A stretch of DNA of 64,000 bases, taken from positions 1-64,000 of the forward strand of contig JAHFUZ010000009.1 of assembly GCA_023264815.1 (NCBI GenBank), read 5' to 3'. The position numbers and the translations under genes were made by a program. The notes under the pieces were generated by a model. It saw nothing but the letters and a program-made list of their open reading frames with translations. It was not told the DNA's origin and searched no databases. Source of the DNA: Arthrobacter sp. Lineage in GTDB: Bacteria; Actinomycetota; Actinomycetes; Actinomycetales; Micrococcaceae. This document shows positions 17,301-25,264 of this stretch, piece after piece; position 1 is the first letter of the stretch; each line of letters begins with the position of its first letter.

Positions 17301-19115
17301 CACGCCGGCCGGATAGGTCACGTTGAGGTCGTAGAGGAACAGGCCCTGGCCCGTGGCGCGGTGGATCTCGAACGGCCTCTGGTCCACCACCTCCAGGCCC
17401 AGGTTGTGCAGGAACGGCAGGATGTGGCTGAGGCTCCGCGGCCGGGTCAGGTAGAGGCGGATCCTGGCTTCGCCGGGCAGTTCCGTGCCGCCCGGCGGCC
17501 GGGAAACCGCCAGCAGCGGGTCATCCATCGGCCGGCCGCCGGTGCCGTCCAGGTCGAAGGCCTCGAAGCTGGTAATGTCACGGAGCGCCTCCTCCGGCCG
17601 GTAGTCGGCACGGTAGGCCGGCGGAAACGCGTCGGACCACAGGCGCGAGATCCGCGCAGCCTCCCCGGCAGGAAGACGGTCGCGGAGCAGGTCGTCCAGG
17701 CCTTCGGCCCAGGTGCGGGTGGCGGCGATGAGGTCCTGCTCAAGGCGGGCAGCATCGACGACTTCGGTGGCTTTGGCCGTCCTGATCCGGAAGAAGATCC
17801 GGGCCATGGGGGATTCTGAGAGCCGCACTTCGAATTCGATGGACGAGGGGCGGAAGGCGTGCGTGAACACCTGCTCCATCAACAGCCGGACGGCGGTGCT
17901 GTACCGTGTGCGCGGGAAAAAGACGAGCGCCAGCACAAACTGGCCCAGATTATCCGGGCGGAGGAACACCCGGGGCTGGCGGAGCTGTTCGGCCCGCAGG
18001 ATATCCCGTGCCAGCCTGCTGAGTTCCGGCACGTCAACCTGGAACAGCTCGTCGCGGGGGATGGCCTCCAGCACCGCCACAAGGTCCTTGGCCTGCTGCG
18101 AACCCGGTCCGGCACCGAGCCGGTCCCGGACCGCCTCCAGCTTTTCCCTGACCACCGGGATCCGCCGCACGGACTGGTGCTCGGCGCTGGGGGTAAAGAG
18201 CCCCAGGAAGCGCTGTTCCCCTGTCGGCCGGCCGCCCCGGTCGACGGACTCGAGCCGGATTTCGTCCAGGTACGATCCCCGGAGGACCGTGGAACGCAGG
18301 TCCGAGGTAGCCAGCTTAAGGACCTGCGGACCCGGGAGCCCGGGTTCCGCCGCGCCGGGATCTGTCCCGCGCAGCAGGCCCAGCCCGGAACCGGGGCGGG
18401 CGGTGAGCAGCTCCCGGCCCGCCGCCGTCGTCAGTTCATAACCGCGGTAACCGAGGAAGACGAAGTTCCCGTCCGCCAGCCACCCGAGCAGGTCGCGGAG
18501 CGGCCCGGCCGCAGGGATGGCGCCGGGCGGCAGGTGATCCGCTGCGGCCACGGCATCGGTCAGCCTGGCGCGGATCGCCTGGTCATCCCCGGCTGCCGCC
18601 CGCACGTCCGCAACCACGTTGTGCAGGCGCCGGACCAGATCTGTTGCTTCCGTGGAATCGGCGAGCCTGCTGATTTCCATCCCAATCCAGACCTCGGGCG
18701 TTTCGCCGGCAGGAACGGCGGTGCCCGGCACGAACCCTTCGCGCGCGTGCCCGGGACGAACCCCCAGCAGGGCATGGGACGCGGCGTCGCGGTGGACCAG
18801 GAAGGTGGGATGGACCAGTAAGCGGATGGGCGTGTCATGGCGGGTGAGTTCCGCGGTCACCGACTGGACCAGGTACGGCAGGTCCTCGGCGACCACCGCC
18901 ACGACGCTGGTGTCCAGTTCGTTCAGGATCCCGACGGCGGCCTGGCCGGGTGGGCGGCGGCCAGCCAGTTCCAAATGGTGGGCGGCCCTGGCGTGGAGGG
19001 TTTCGGCATCGTAGTTGTGCAGGTCCTCGGCGGCTACGTGCGCGTAGTACGCGGCGAGGAAATCCCCGTCCGGCTCCACAGAACCGGCCTCAGCCTGCCC
19101 CGATGTCCGTGCCAT
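14337..19115 (-). CDS. NAD-specific glutamate dehydrogenase, large (180-kDa type)
   Basis: The 1592-residue protein is the giant NAD-dependent glutamate dehydrogenase that catabolises glutamate to 2-oxoglutarate and ammonia. The length fits the Streptomyces and mycobacterial enzymes (about 1600). Catalytic-domain marks are [47 protein letters not shown] near residues 770-815 and a Rossmann region further on ([18 protein letters not shown]). The N-terminal third contains ACT-like regions typical of the class. It is monocistronic. Its start is 112 bases from the phosphatase stop, and the two genes lie on the same strand. Confidence 0.95.
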   Translation of the reverse strand: [1592 protein letters not shown]

Positions 19116-19226
19116 GCCACTGCGCCTCCACTGCGCGGGAACTGCCCGGATCCGGGCGCCCGCACCTACCTTTCATCATGGCCGGAGGAGGCGGGGCCGT
19201 CCAGTGCCCGGGAGTACCGGGCCGGG

Positions 19227-19898
19227 CTACAGAGTTCTTCCCGTCGGGTCTTCGGCTGTTGGATCGGCCAGGGCGAGTCCGCCGATGGGGCTGCCGTCCC
19301 AGTGGATCAGCTTCCAGCCGGCGTCCGGGTCGCCTTCCACGGCCACGATTCCGGTGTTGGCCAGGATGTGCCTGGCAACGAACTCGGCATCCGTGTCAGC
19401 CGTCCGCAGGCCGGCCCACGTGCGGATTGCGGCGCCGTGGCTCACCACGGCGGCCACCGCGGAGTCCCCGCCGCTGGCTGCGTGTTCGGCGACCCGGGCG
19501 ATGTCGGCGTCATACCGTTCGAAGAATTCGTGGCCGTCCGGGCCCGCAGGCATGCGGCGGTCCAGATCGCCTGCTGCCCAGGAAAAGACTGTTGTCATGT
19601 ACCGCTTGTGCGACTCGTGGTCTGTCAGCTTCTCCAGGGACCCGGCTTCAATTTCGTGCAGGCCGGCGAGCACTTCGACCTGAAGACCGTGGACCCGCGC
19701 GAGCGGCGCGGCCGTGATCTGGGTGCGGAGCAGGGTGGAGGCATAGAGCGCGGCGATGGGTTCGTTGGCCAGGGACCGCGCCATGGCTTCAGCCTGCCGC
19801 TCTCCCAGCTCGGTGAGCCCCGGTCCGGGGTGGGCGGTGTCCAGTTGGCCCAGGACGTTGCCGGGTGTCTCGCCATGGCGGATCAGGAGCAGCTTCAT
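19227..19898 (-). CDS. Histidine phosphatase family protein
   Basis: A 223-residue phosphoglycerate-mutase-like phosphatase. The catalytic LIRHGETPGN is at residues 4-13, and the second histidine sits in AVVSHGAAIRTW. The open frame extends 26 codons upstream, but the ATG at 19898 places the catalytic RHG at the usual position near the N-terminus. The family covers many small phosphatases and mutases, so the substrate stays open. It lies alone between purB and the glutamate dehydrogenase gene. Confidence 0.85.
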   Translation of the reverse strand: MKLLLIRHGETPGNVLGQLDTAHPGPGLTELGERQAEAMARSLANEPIAALYASTLLRTQITAAPLARVHGLQVEVLAGLHEIEAGSLEKLTDHESHKRYMTTVFSWAAGDLDRRMPAGPDGHEFFERYDADIARVAEHAASGGDSAVAAVVSHGAAIRTWAGLRTADTDAEFVARHILANTGIVAVEGDPDAGWKLIHWDGSPIGGLALADPTAEDPTGRTL

Positions 19899-20060
19899 GA
19901 CTCCAGTTTCGCACCTGCCGGCGGCGTGCCTCGTGCGTTCCCGCCCAGTTCGTGGTGCCCGATGACGGCGGGACACGGCGTGTCGCTCGCCCTACGCCCG
20001 AATCCAGGCCGACAACCGGGCGGGAACGGACTGGCCGGTTTCGACAGGCCCAACCACCAG

Positions 20061-20094
20061 AAACGAAAGGCACCGGGCCCAGGAGCCCGGCGCC
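20061..20094 (-). terminator. Intrinsic terminator of purB
   Basis: A 10-base stem (arms 20069-20078 and 20085-20094, one G-U pair on the minus strand) with a 6-base loop is followed on the minus strand by TTTCGTTT. It begins 33 bases after the purB stop, as a Rho-independent terminator would. Confidence 0.75.
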
Positions 20095-20127
20095 GCCGTC
20101 GTACTTCTTATGCTGCTGGACGCGCCC

Positions 20128-21570
20128 CTACTTGAGGTGGTCCACCAGCTGGTTCGCGATGCCCGTGTACTTGCCCGGAGTCAGGGCGAGCAGCCGCGCC
20201 TCGGCCTCGGCGGACAGGCCCAGGCTCTGGACAAACTCCTGCATGCGGGCCGCGTCCACACGCTGTCCGCGGGTGAGGTCCTTGAGCCGCTCGTACGGGT
20301 TTTCCATGCCTTCGACGCCGGCGATCGCCTCGGCGCGCATGACCATCTGGATGGCCTCGCCCAGGACTTCCCAGTTGGTGTCCAGGTCGCCGGCGAGGAC
20401 CTCCTCGGCAACATCGAGCCGGTCCAGGCCCTTGGCCACGTTGGAGATGGCGAGCAGGGAGTGGCCGAACGCCACGCCGATGTTGCGCTGGCTGGAGGAG
20501 TCGGTGAGGTCGCGCTGCCAGCGCGAGGTCACCAGCGTGGAGCCGAGCACGTCCAGCAGGCCGGAGGAGATTTCCAGGTTGGCCTCGGCGTTTTCGAAGC
20601 GGATCGGGTTGACCTTGTGCGGCATCGTGGACGATCCGGTGGCGCCGGCCACGGGAATCTGGGCGAAGTAGCCGATCGAGATGTAGCTCCAGATGTCCGT
20701 GCAGACGTTGTGCAGGATCCGGTTGAAGCGGGCCACGTCGGCGTACAGCTCGGCCTGCCAGTCGTGGCTCTCAATCTGGGTGGTCAGCGGGTTCCAGGTC
20801 AGGCCGAGGCCCTCCACGAAGGATTTGGCCACCTGCTGCCAGTCGGCGCCGGGCACGGACGCCACGTGGGCGGCGTAGGTGCCGGTGGCGCCGTTGATCT
20901 TGCCCAGGTATTCGGTCTTCGCGATCCGGTCCAGCTGGCGGGTCAGGCGGTGCGCGATAACTGCCAGTTCCTTGCCCAGGGTGGTGGGCGTGGCGGGCTG
21001 GCCGTGGGTGCGGGACAGCATGGGAACGGCGCGGTTGTCCTCGGCCATGGTGCTGATCTGGGCCACCAGGGCGCGGGCTGCGGGAAGCCACACGTCCTCC
21101 ACAGCACCCTTGACGCCCAGGGCGTAGGAGAGGTTGTTAATGTCCTCGGACGTGCAGCCGAAGTGGACCATGGCGGTCAGGCGTTCGATGCCGATGGCGG
21201 GGAGTCGGCGGCCGATGTAGTACTCCACTGCCTTGACGTCGTGGACTGTGACGGCTTCGATTTCGGCCAGCTCGGCGACGGAGGCGGCGTTGAATTCCGT
21301 GACGATGGCACGCAGCTGGTCCTGCTGCTCCTGCGTCAGCGGACCCGCGCCGGGCAGGACGTTGTTGCTGGTCAGGTGGATGAGCCACTCAACTTCCACG
21401 GCTACGCGGTCACGGTTGAGCGCTGCCTCGGACAGGTAGTCAACGAGAGGCCCGACGGCGGACTGGTAACGGCCGTCCAGCGGGCCCAGGGCGATCGGCT
21501 CCGGCGACGCGGCGAGGGCCAGGCGTCCGGAGGGCGTGCGGGTATCAGCTGTGGCGGCAGTTTCAGGCAT
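20128..21570 (-). CDS. purB: Adenylosuccinate lyase
   Basis: A 480-residue lyase of the fumarase/aspartase superfamily that acts twice in purine synthesis (SAICAR to AICAR, adenylosuccinate to AMP). The superfamily signature GSSTMPHKVNP is near residue 310 and the TSEDINNL motif near 120. The N-terminus has the substrate loop ALGPLDGRYQS. It is read as a single gene and ends in a clear hairpin terminator. No other pur genes are in the window. Confidence 0.93.
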   Translation of the reverse strand: MPETAATADTRTPSGRLALAASPEPIALGPLDGRYQSAVGPLVDYLSEAALNRDRVAVEVEWLIHLTSNNVLPGAGPLTQEQQDQLRAIVTEFNAASVAELAEIEAVTVHDVKAVEYYIGRRLPAIGIERLTAMVHFGCTSEDINNLSYALGVKGAVEDVWLPAARALVAQISTMAEDNRAVPMLSRTHGQPATPTTLGKELAVIAHRLTRQLDRIAKTEYLGKINGATGTYAAHVASVPGADWQQVAKSFVEGLGLTWNPLTTQIESHDWQAELYADVARFNRILHNVCTDIWSYISIGYFAQIPVAGATGSSTMPHKVNPIRFENAEANLEISSGLLDVLGSTLVTSRWQRDLTDSSSQRNIGVAFGHSLLAISNVAKGLDRLDVAEEVLAGDLDTNWEVLGEAIQMVMRAEAIAGVEGMENPYERLKDLTRGQRVDAARMQEFVQSLGLSAEAEARLLALTPGKYTGIANQLVDHLK

Positions 21571-21761
21571 GTGCTGATTCTTTCACGAACTCCGGCTGCG
21601 GCTTAAGCGGCTGTTCCCTTGTGACCTGGCCGCCGGGACTTGTCCACATAGCCGACGGCGGTGCTTCCGTGGTGCGGGTGGCTTCCGTAGCGTCGGGATC
21701 GGGAGCGGCGCGTCACGTGATGCGCAGGGCGCACGTTGGGCGGGAAGGCACAAGTGGAGAC

Positions 21762-22082
21762 ATGAGTGGGGACTGGGTTGGTGCAGATCTTGGGGCAATA
21801 CTGCGGCGTGGTGATGTTCAGGAGTTGGCTGGGCGGGTAGCCGGGTGCGCGGACCGTGTGGCGCGAATTCTTGCCTGTTTCCGGGAAATCCAACTGCTGG
21901 AGTGGCAGTCGCCGGCCGGGCGGGCGTACCGGGATTCCGTCGCCCTGCAGGAGATTCAGTTGGGCAGGGCCCGGGTGGCGATTGAGGATGCCGTGACGGC
22001 AGTGAGCCGCTACGCGCAGGAAGTTGCCTCCGTTCCACCGGCCGCGGCCGTGCCCCCGGGACCGTTCCCATGGCCGAGGTAA
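21762..22082 (+). CDS. Small WXG100-like helical protein, partner of the hydrolase downstream
   Basis: A 106-residue protein predicted to be mostly helical. A central tryptophan (W48) in LLEWQSPAGRAYRDSVALQ sits between two long helices, as in WXG100/ESAT-6 proteins, although the usual Gly after Trp-X is Ser here. There is no signal peptide. The ATG at 21762 follows GTGGAGAC; longer in-frame starts exist. The last 13 bases overlap the hydrolase gene, so the pair is translated together. I infer a chaperone or export partner of that hydrolase. No type VII secretion genes are in the window. Confidence 0.55.
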   Translation: MSGDWVGADLGAILRRGDVQELAGRVAGCADRVARILACFREIQLLEWQSPAGRAYRDSVALQEIQLGRARVAIEDAVTAVSRYAQEVASVPPAAAVPPGPFPWPR

Positions 22083-23434
22083 CACCGTCCGGAGCAGGCG
22101 GCCCCATCAGGCTGACCGGCCCCACCGTCGATGGCGGGATGGAAATTCGGGGCGGCATTGGTGGCATCACTTTCCAGCTCGAGGAGCTCGTGGGCGGCGC
22201 GGAAAAGCTCGATGTCCTGGCGGAAGAGTTGGCCGTTGTGGACGCCGACGTCCAGCGCGTCCGAAGCAACTTGGGGCCCCTCCAGATCGGGCAGGGGCAG
22301 GCATGGACAGAAGCCACGTCCGCGCTGGTCCGGTCCTCTGCGGGCCTTCAGGCCGTCCGGGCCGAGCTGCAGGCCATCTGCAGCGGCGTCCGCGCCAGCA
22401 AACGGGACTATGAGGCGGCTGAAGCGGTGACAAGTCTCCTTGCCAATATGGGCATTCCGTCATTCCGCGACTTTGAACATGTGCGCCTGGACGATCCGCT
22501 GGGGTTGGACCTTCGCGGCATGGATCTGGCCATGCGCAACGTGGTGAAGGCCAAGCACCACATCCTGGGCATCGCGGAAGCGCTCTTTCCCGACGTTGAA
22601 CCACGGCACATAGCTGTGGACCGGAAGGAGACCGTGGACATTATCTTTGATGGTTCCCCGGCGTCCCTCCTCGAACGTGCCCGGATTATCGACGAAAGAG
22701 GACCGGGTTACATAGAAGTCATCGAAACCGTTTCCGGCGGCCAAAAGGCCTACGTGGTTGTCATCCCCGGCACCCAAACGGGCGCTGGCATCGGGGAAGC
22801 GAACCCGTTTGATGTGGCAGGCATCGGGGAAGCTGTGGGGCATCAGTCGGTCGAAGTCAACGTTGCCGTGCGGGCAGCGCTGCAGGAAGCCGGGGCAGAA
22901 AGGGGAGACCCCGTTGTTGCGGTCGGTTACAGCCAGGGCGGGATCCACGCCATGAACCTTGCGGCCGACAAGATGTTCCGCAGTGAGTACGACATGAAAT
23001 ATGTGCTGACGGCAGGGTCCCCGGTTGGTGGCATCGACCCCGGCGGCATCAGCACCCTGCACTTCGAGCATCGTCAGGACTGGGTTCCCGGAGCCGATGG
23101 TGCTGCGAACCCGGACACGCGGGACCGGGTGACTGTTATGCTCCTGGACCAGGTGACAACCCCGGATGGCGAGCCTGCAGGTCTTGGTCCGGGCCACCGG
23201 CTGGCCAGCTATCAGGAAGCGGCCAGGGTTGCTGCGGCCAGCGACGACCCCACACTGGTGGACTCGACCGCGGTCCTTGCCGGCGTCCTCGGGGCCGGCG
23301 GCACTGCAACGGTAACCCGCTTCGCCCTTACCCGGACCCCGGCCCGCAAGGCGGACGCGCCCGGTCCCGGGATCCAGCCCACGCCCCGGCCCCGGAACCC
23401 TCCGCGGCGGTCAGAGATGGATCGCGGATGGTGA
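22070..23434 (+). CDS. Alpha/beta hydrolase with WXG-like helical N-terminus, possible secreted lipase
   Basis: A 454-residue protein. Residues 30-120 are helical and acidic with a tryptophan (W79 in GQAWTEATS), like a second WXG100 unit. Residues 200-390 form an alpha/beta hydrolase with nucleophile S288 in GYSQGG, a probable acid D337 in HRQDW and histidine H376 in GPGHRLASY. The last 30 residues are proline- and arginine-rich. There is no signal peptide, so export would need another route. Its 3' end abuts a convergent gene seven bases away, leaving no room for an immunity gene. The role is unknown; a secreted lipase or toxin is an inference. Confidence 0.6.
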   Translation: MAEVTPSGAGGPIRLTGPTVDGGMEIRGGIGGITFQLEELVGGAEKLDVLAEELAVVDADVQRVRSNLGPLQIGQGQAWTEATSALVRSSAGLQAVRAELQAICSGVRASKRDYEAAEAVTSLLANMGIPSFRDFEHVRLDDPLGLDLRGMDLAMRNVVKAKHHILGIAEALFPDVEPRHIAVDRKETVDIIFDGSPASLLERARIIDERGPGYIEVIETVSGGQKAYVVVIPGTQTGAGIGEANPFDVAGIGEAVGHQSVEVNVAVRAALQEAGAERGDPVVAVGYSQGGIHAMNLAADKMFRSEYDMKYVLTAGSPVGGIDPGGISTLHFEHRQDWVPGADGAANPDTRDRVTVMLLDQVTTPDGEPAGLGPGHRLASYQEAARVAAASDDPTLVDSTAVLAGVLGAGGTATVTRFALTRTPARKADAPGPGIQPTPRPRNPPRRSEMDRGW

Positions 23435-23441
23435 ACGCCGG

Positions 23442-23870
23442 TCAGCGCCTGCGGCCGCCCGGGACGCGGCCAGCCACCAGGGAGATCAGGGTGATGATGA
23501 TGGCGGCGAGCACCGCTGTCCAGAAGAACGAGTCGATGGTGAAATGCACCGGTGTGTAACTGCTCAGCCAGGACGTCAGGTACAGCATGGCAGCGTTGAT
23601 GACGATCGTGAACAGGCCCAGCGTCAGGATCGTGATGGGCAACGACAGGAAGCTGACCAGCGGGCGGACAAACGCGTTCACCACGCCGAAGATCAGGCCG
23701 ATAAACAGGTACGCCAGGATGATGCCGATAGTTTCCGTGCCCTGCGTGACGCCGGAGTTGGCCACGGCCTCGGTGGTGGCGGAAGTGGAAATATCGAGGC
23801 CCGGCAGGATCCAGCTGGCAATCCACAGGGCCAGGCCGTTGATCAGGACCCGAACAATAAAAGAGCGCAT
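23442..23870 (-). CDS. Phage-holin-family (PF04020-type) membrane protein
   Basis: A 142-residue protein with four hydrophobic segments. It matches the small membrane family often named phage holin family 4, which is chromosomal and of unknown role: VNAFVRPLVSFLSLPITILTLGLFTIVINA is its hallmark. No other phage genes are nearby, so a prophage origin is not supported. It converges on the hydrolase gene with only seven bases between the stops. Confidence 0.75.
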   Translation of the reverse strand: MRSFIVRVLINGLALWIASWILPGLDISTSATTEAVANSGVTQGTETIGIILAYLFIGLIFGVVNAFVRPLVSFLSLPITILTLGLFTIVINAAMLYLTSWLSSYTPVHFTIDSFFWTAVLAAIIITLISLVAGRVPGGRRR

Positions 23871-23996
23871 GCGCCCATGCTGTCATATTGCCCTGAGTGC
23901 GGACCGGGGCGGCCCGGGCGGGCTGGGGGCTGCACGCGGCACCGGCCCTGCGCCCGGCCCGGTCCCTGACTGATGGGGCGAAGTAGGCTAGTTTGC

Positions 23997-25115
23997 ATGA
24001 CGTCATCAGAGACCCTGCCTGGGGAAATCCGGCCCCGTCCCGTGGTGGGACGGCTTCCCCGGTACGCCGCAGGAAAGCCTCCCGTCGCCGTGGACGGGCT
24101 GGCCAGCTACAAACTGTCCTCCAACGAGAACCCGCTGCCGCCGCTTCCGGCGGTCCTTGAAGCGATCGCCGGCCAGACGGACTTCAACCGTTACCCGGAC
24201 CCGCTCAGCAGCAGGCTGCGTTCGGCGCTCGCGGCATTCCTGGATGTCCCGGCCGATGACATCGTCACCGGGGCAGGAAGCCTCGGCGCGCTCAACCAGC
24301 TGCTCTCTACTTTTGCCGGGCAGAATGACGACGGCAAGGCCGACGAAGTTATCTACGCGTGGCGCTCTTTCGAGGCCTACCCCATCAGCGTGGGCCTGGC
24401 CGGTGCCGAAAGCGTCAGGGTCCCGCTCACCGCTGACGGGCGCCATGACCTAGAGGCCATGGCGGCGGCCGTGACGGTCCGTACCAGGGTCATCCTGCTC
24501 TGCACGCCGAACAACCCCACCGGCCCCATCCTCACAGCCGCCGAAACGGAGCGGTTCATCCAGGCCGTCCCGTCGGATGTTGTGGTGGTGATCGATGAGG
24601 CCTACCAGGAGTTCGTCCGGGCCGAAGGAGCCGTGGACGGCATCGCCATGTACCGGAAGTATCCCAATGTGGTGGTTCTCAGGACGTTCTCCAAAGCCCA
24701 CGGACTCGCCGGGCTGCGCGTGGGCTACAGCGTGTCCAATCCCGCCTTGACCCAGTACCTGCGCGTGGCGGCCACGCCGTTCGCCGTGTCACAGATCGCC
24801 GAACAGGCTGCGATTGTTTCGCTGCAGAACTACCCGCAGGTTGTAGAAAGGGTACAAAGCATTGTGGACGAACGGATCCGCGTGGCTGCCGGGCTGCGTG
24901 AGCTTGGCTGGTTCGTTCCCGAAGCGGAGGGCAACTTTGTCTGGCTGGGCCTGGGCGAAAACAGTACGGAATTCGCCGAGTTGGCCGGGAAGCAGGCGCT
25001 GTCGGTCCGCGCGTTTGGCGCAGAAGGTGTGCGCGTCAGTATCGGCGAACCGGAAGCCAACAGCCGTTTCCTGGCGCTCTGTGCAAACTATACAAAGCCG
25101 CCACGGCGTTCCTAG
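23997..25115 (+). CDS. HisC-type aminotransferase (histidinol-phosphate or aromatic)
   Basis: A 372-residue class I/II PLP aminotransferase. SSNENPLPP near residue 42, the PLP-lysine region RTFSKAHGLAGLRVGYS and LCTPNNPTGP fit HisC-like enzymes. In actinobacteria this branch often acts on aromatic amino acids. It is outside a his operon and directly precedes the bkd operon, which makes amino-acid catabolism likely. The ATG at 23997 is chosen over an in-frame start at 23973 for family length. A dyad (arms 25113-25120 and 25133-25140) overlaps its stop. Confidence 0.85.
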   Translation: MTSSETLPGEIRPRPVVGRLPRYAAGKPPVAVDGLASYKLSSNENPLPPLPAVLEAIAGQTDFNRYPDPLSSRLRSALAAFLDVPADDIVTGAGSLGALNQLLSTFAGQNDDGKADEVIYAWRSFEAYPISVGLAGAESVRVPLTADGRHDLEAMAAAVTVRTRVILLCTPNNPTGPILTAAETERFIQAVPSDVVVVIDEAYQEFVRAEGAVDGIAMYRKYPNVVVLRTFSKAHGLAGLRVGYSVSNPALTQYLRVAATPFAVSQIAEQAAIVSLQNYPQVVERVQSIVDERIRVAAGLRELGWFVPEAEGNFVWLGLGENSTEFAELAGKQALSVRAFGAEGVRVSIGEPEANSRFLALCANYTKPPRRS

Positions 25116-25140
25116 CGCTTAACATGTGCCGGAAGCGCTA
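25113..25140 (+). terminator. Possible terminator hairpin behind the aminotransferase
   Basis: Perfect 8-base arms TAGCGCTT/AAGCGCTA enclose 12 bases and overlap the stop codon. No U-tract follows, so it is only a weak terminator candidate. Confidence 0.35.
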
Positions 25141-25175
25141 CCTACTAAAGATAAAGTAAGGATCAGTAAGCCAAC

Positions 25176-25217
25176 ATATATGCCGCGAATGGAATGCATT
25201 CCCTGAGCGGCATATAT
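25176..25217. promoter_or_regulatory. 42-bp nested palindrome before the bkd operon
   Basis: Two concentric dyads share the same centre: outer arms of 11 bases (25176-25186 and 25207-25217, ATATATGCCGC and its complement) and an inner perfect 12-base palindrome GGAATGCATTCC at 25191-25202. The site lies 47-88 bases before the E1-alpha start, in the only promoter region of the operon. It is a probable binding site for a dimeric or tetrameric regulator. Confidence 0.55.
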
Positions 25218-25264
25218 CCCAGCGACATTGCAACGCATCCGCATGCGGCAAGCAAGGAGACGGT

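Noticed and set aside
23442..23870. Prophage remnant from the holin-like gene
   Set aside because: This family is mostly chromosomal and no phage or integrase gene is nearby.
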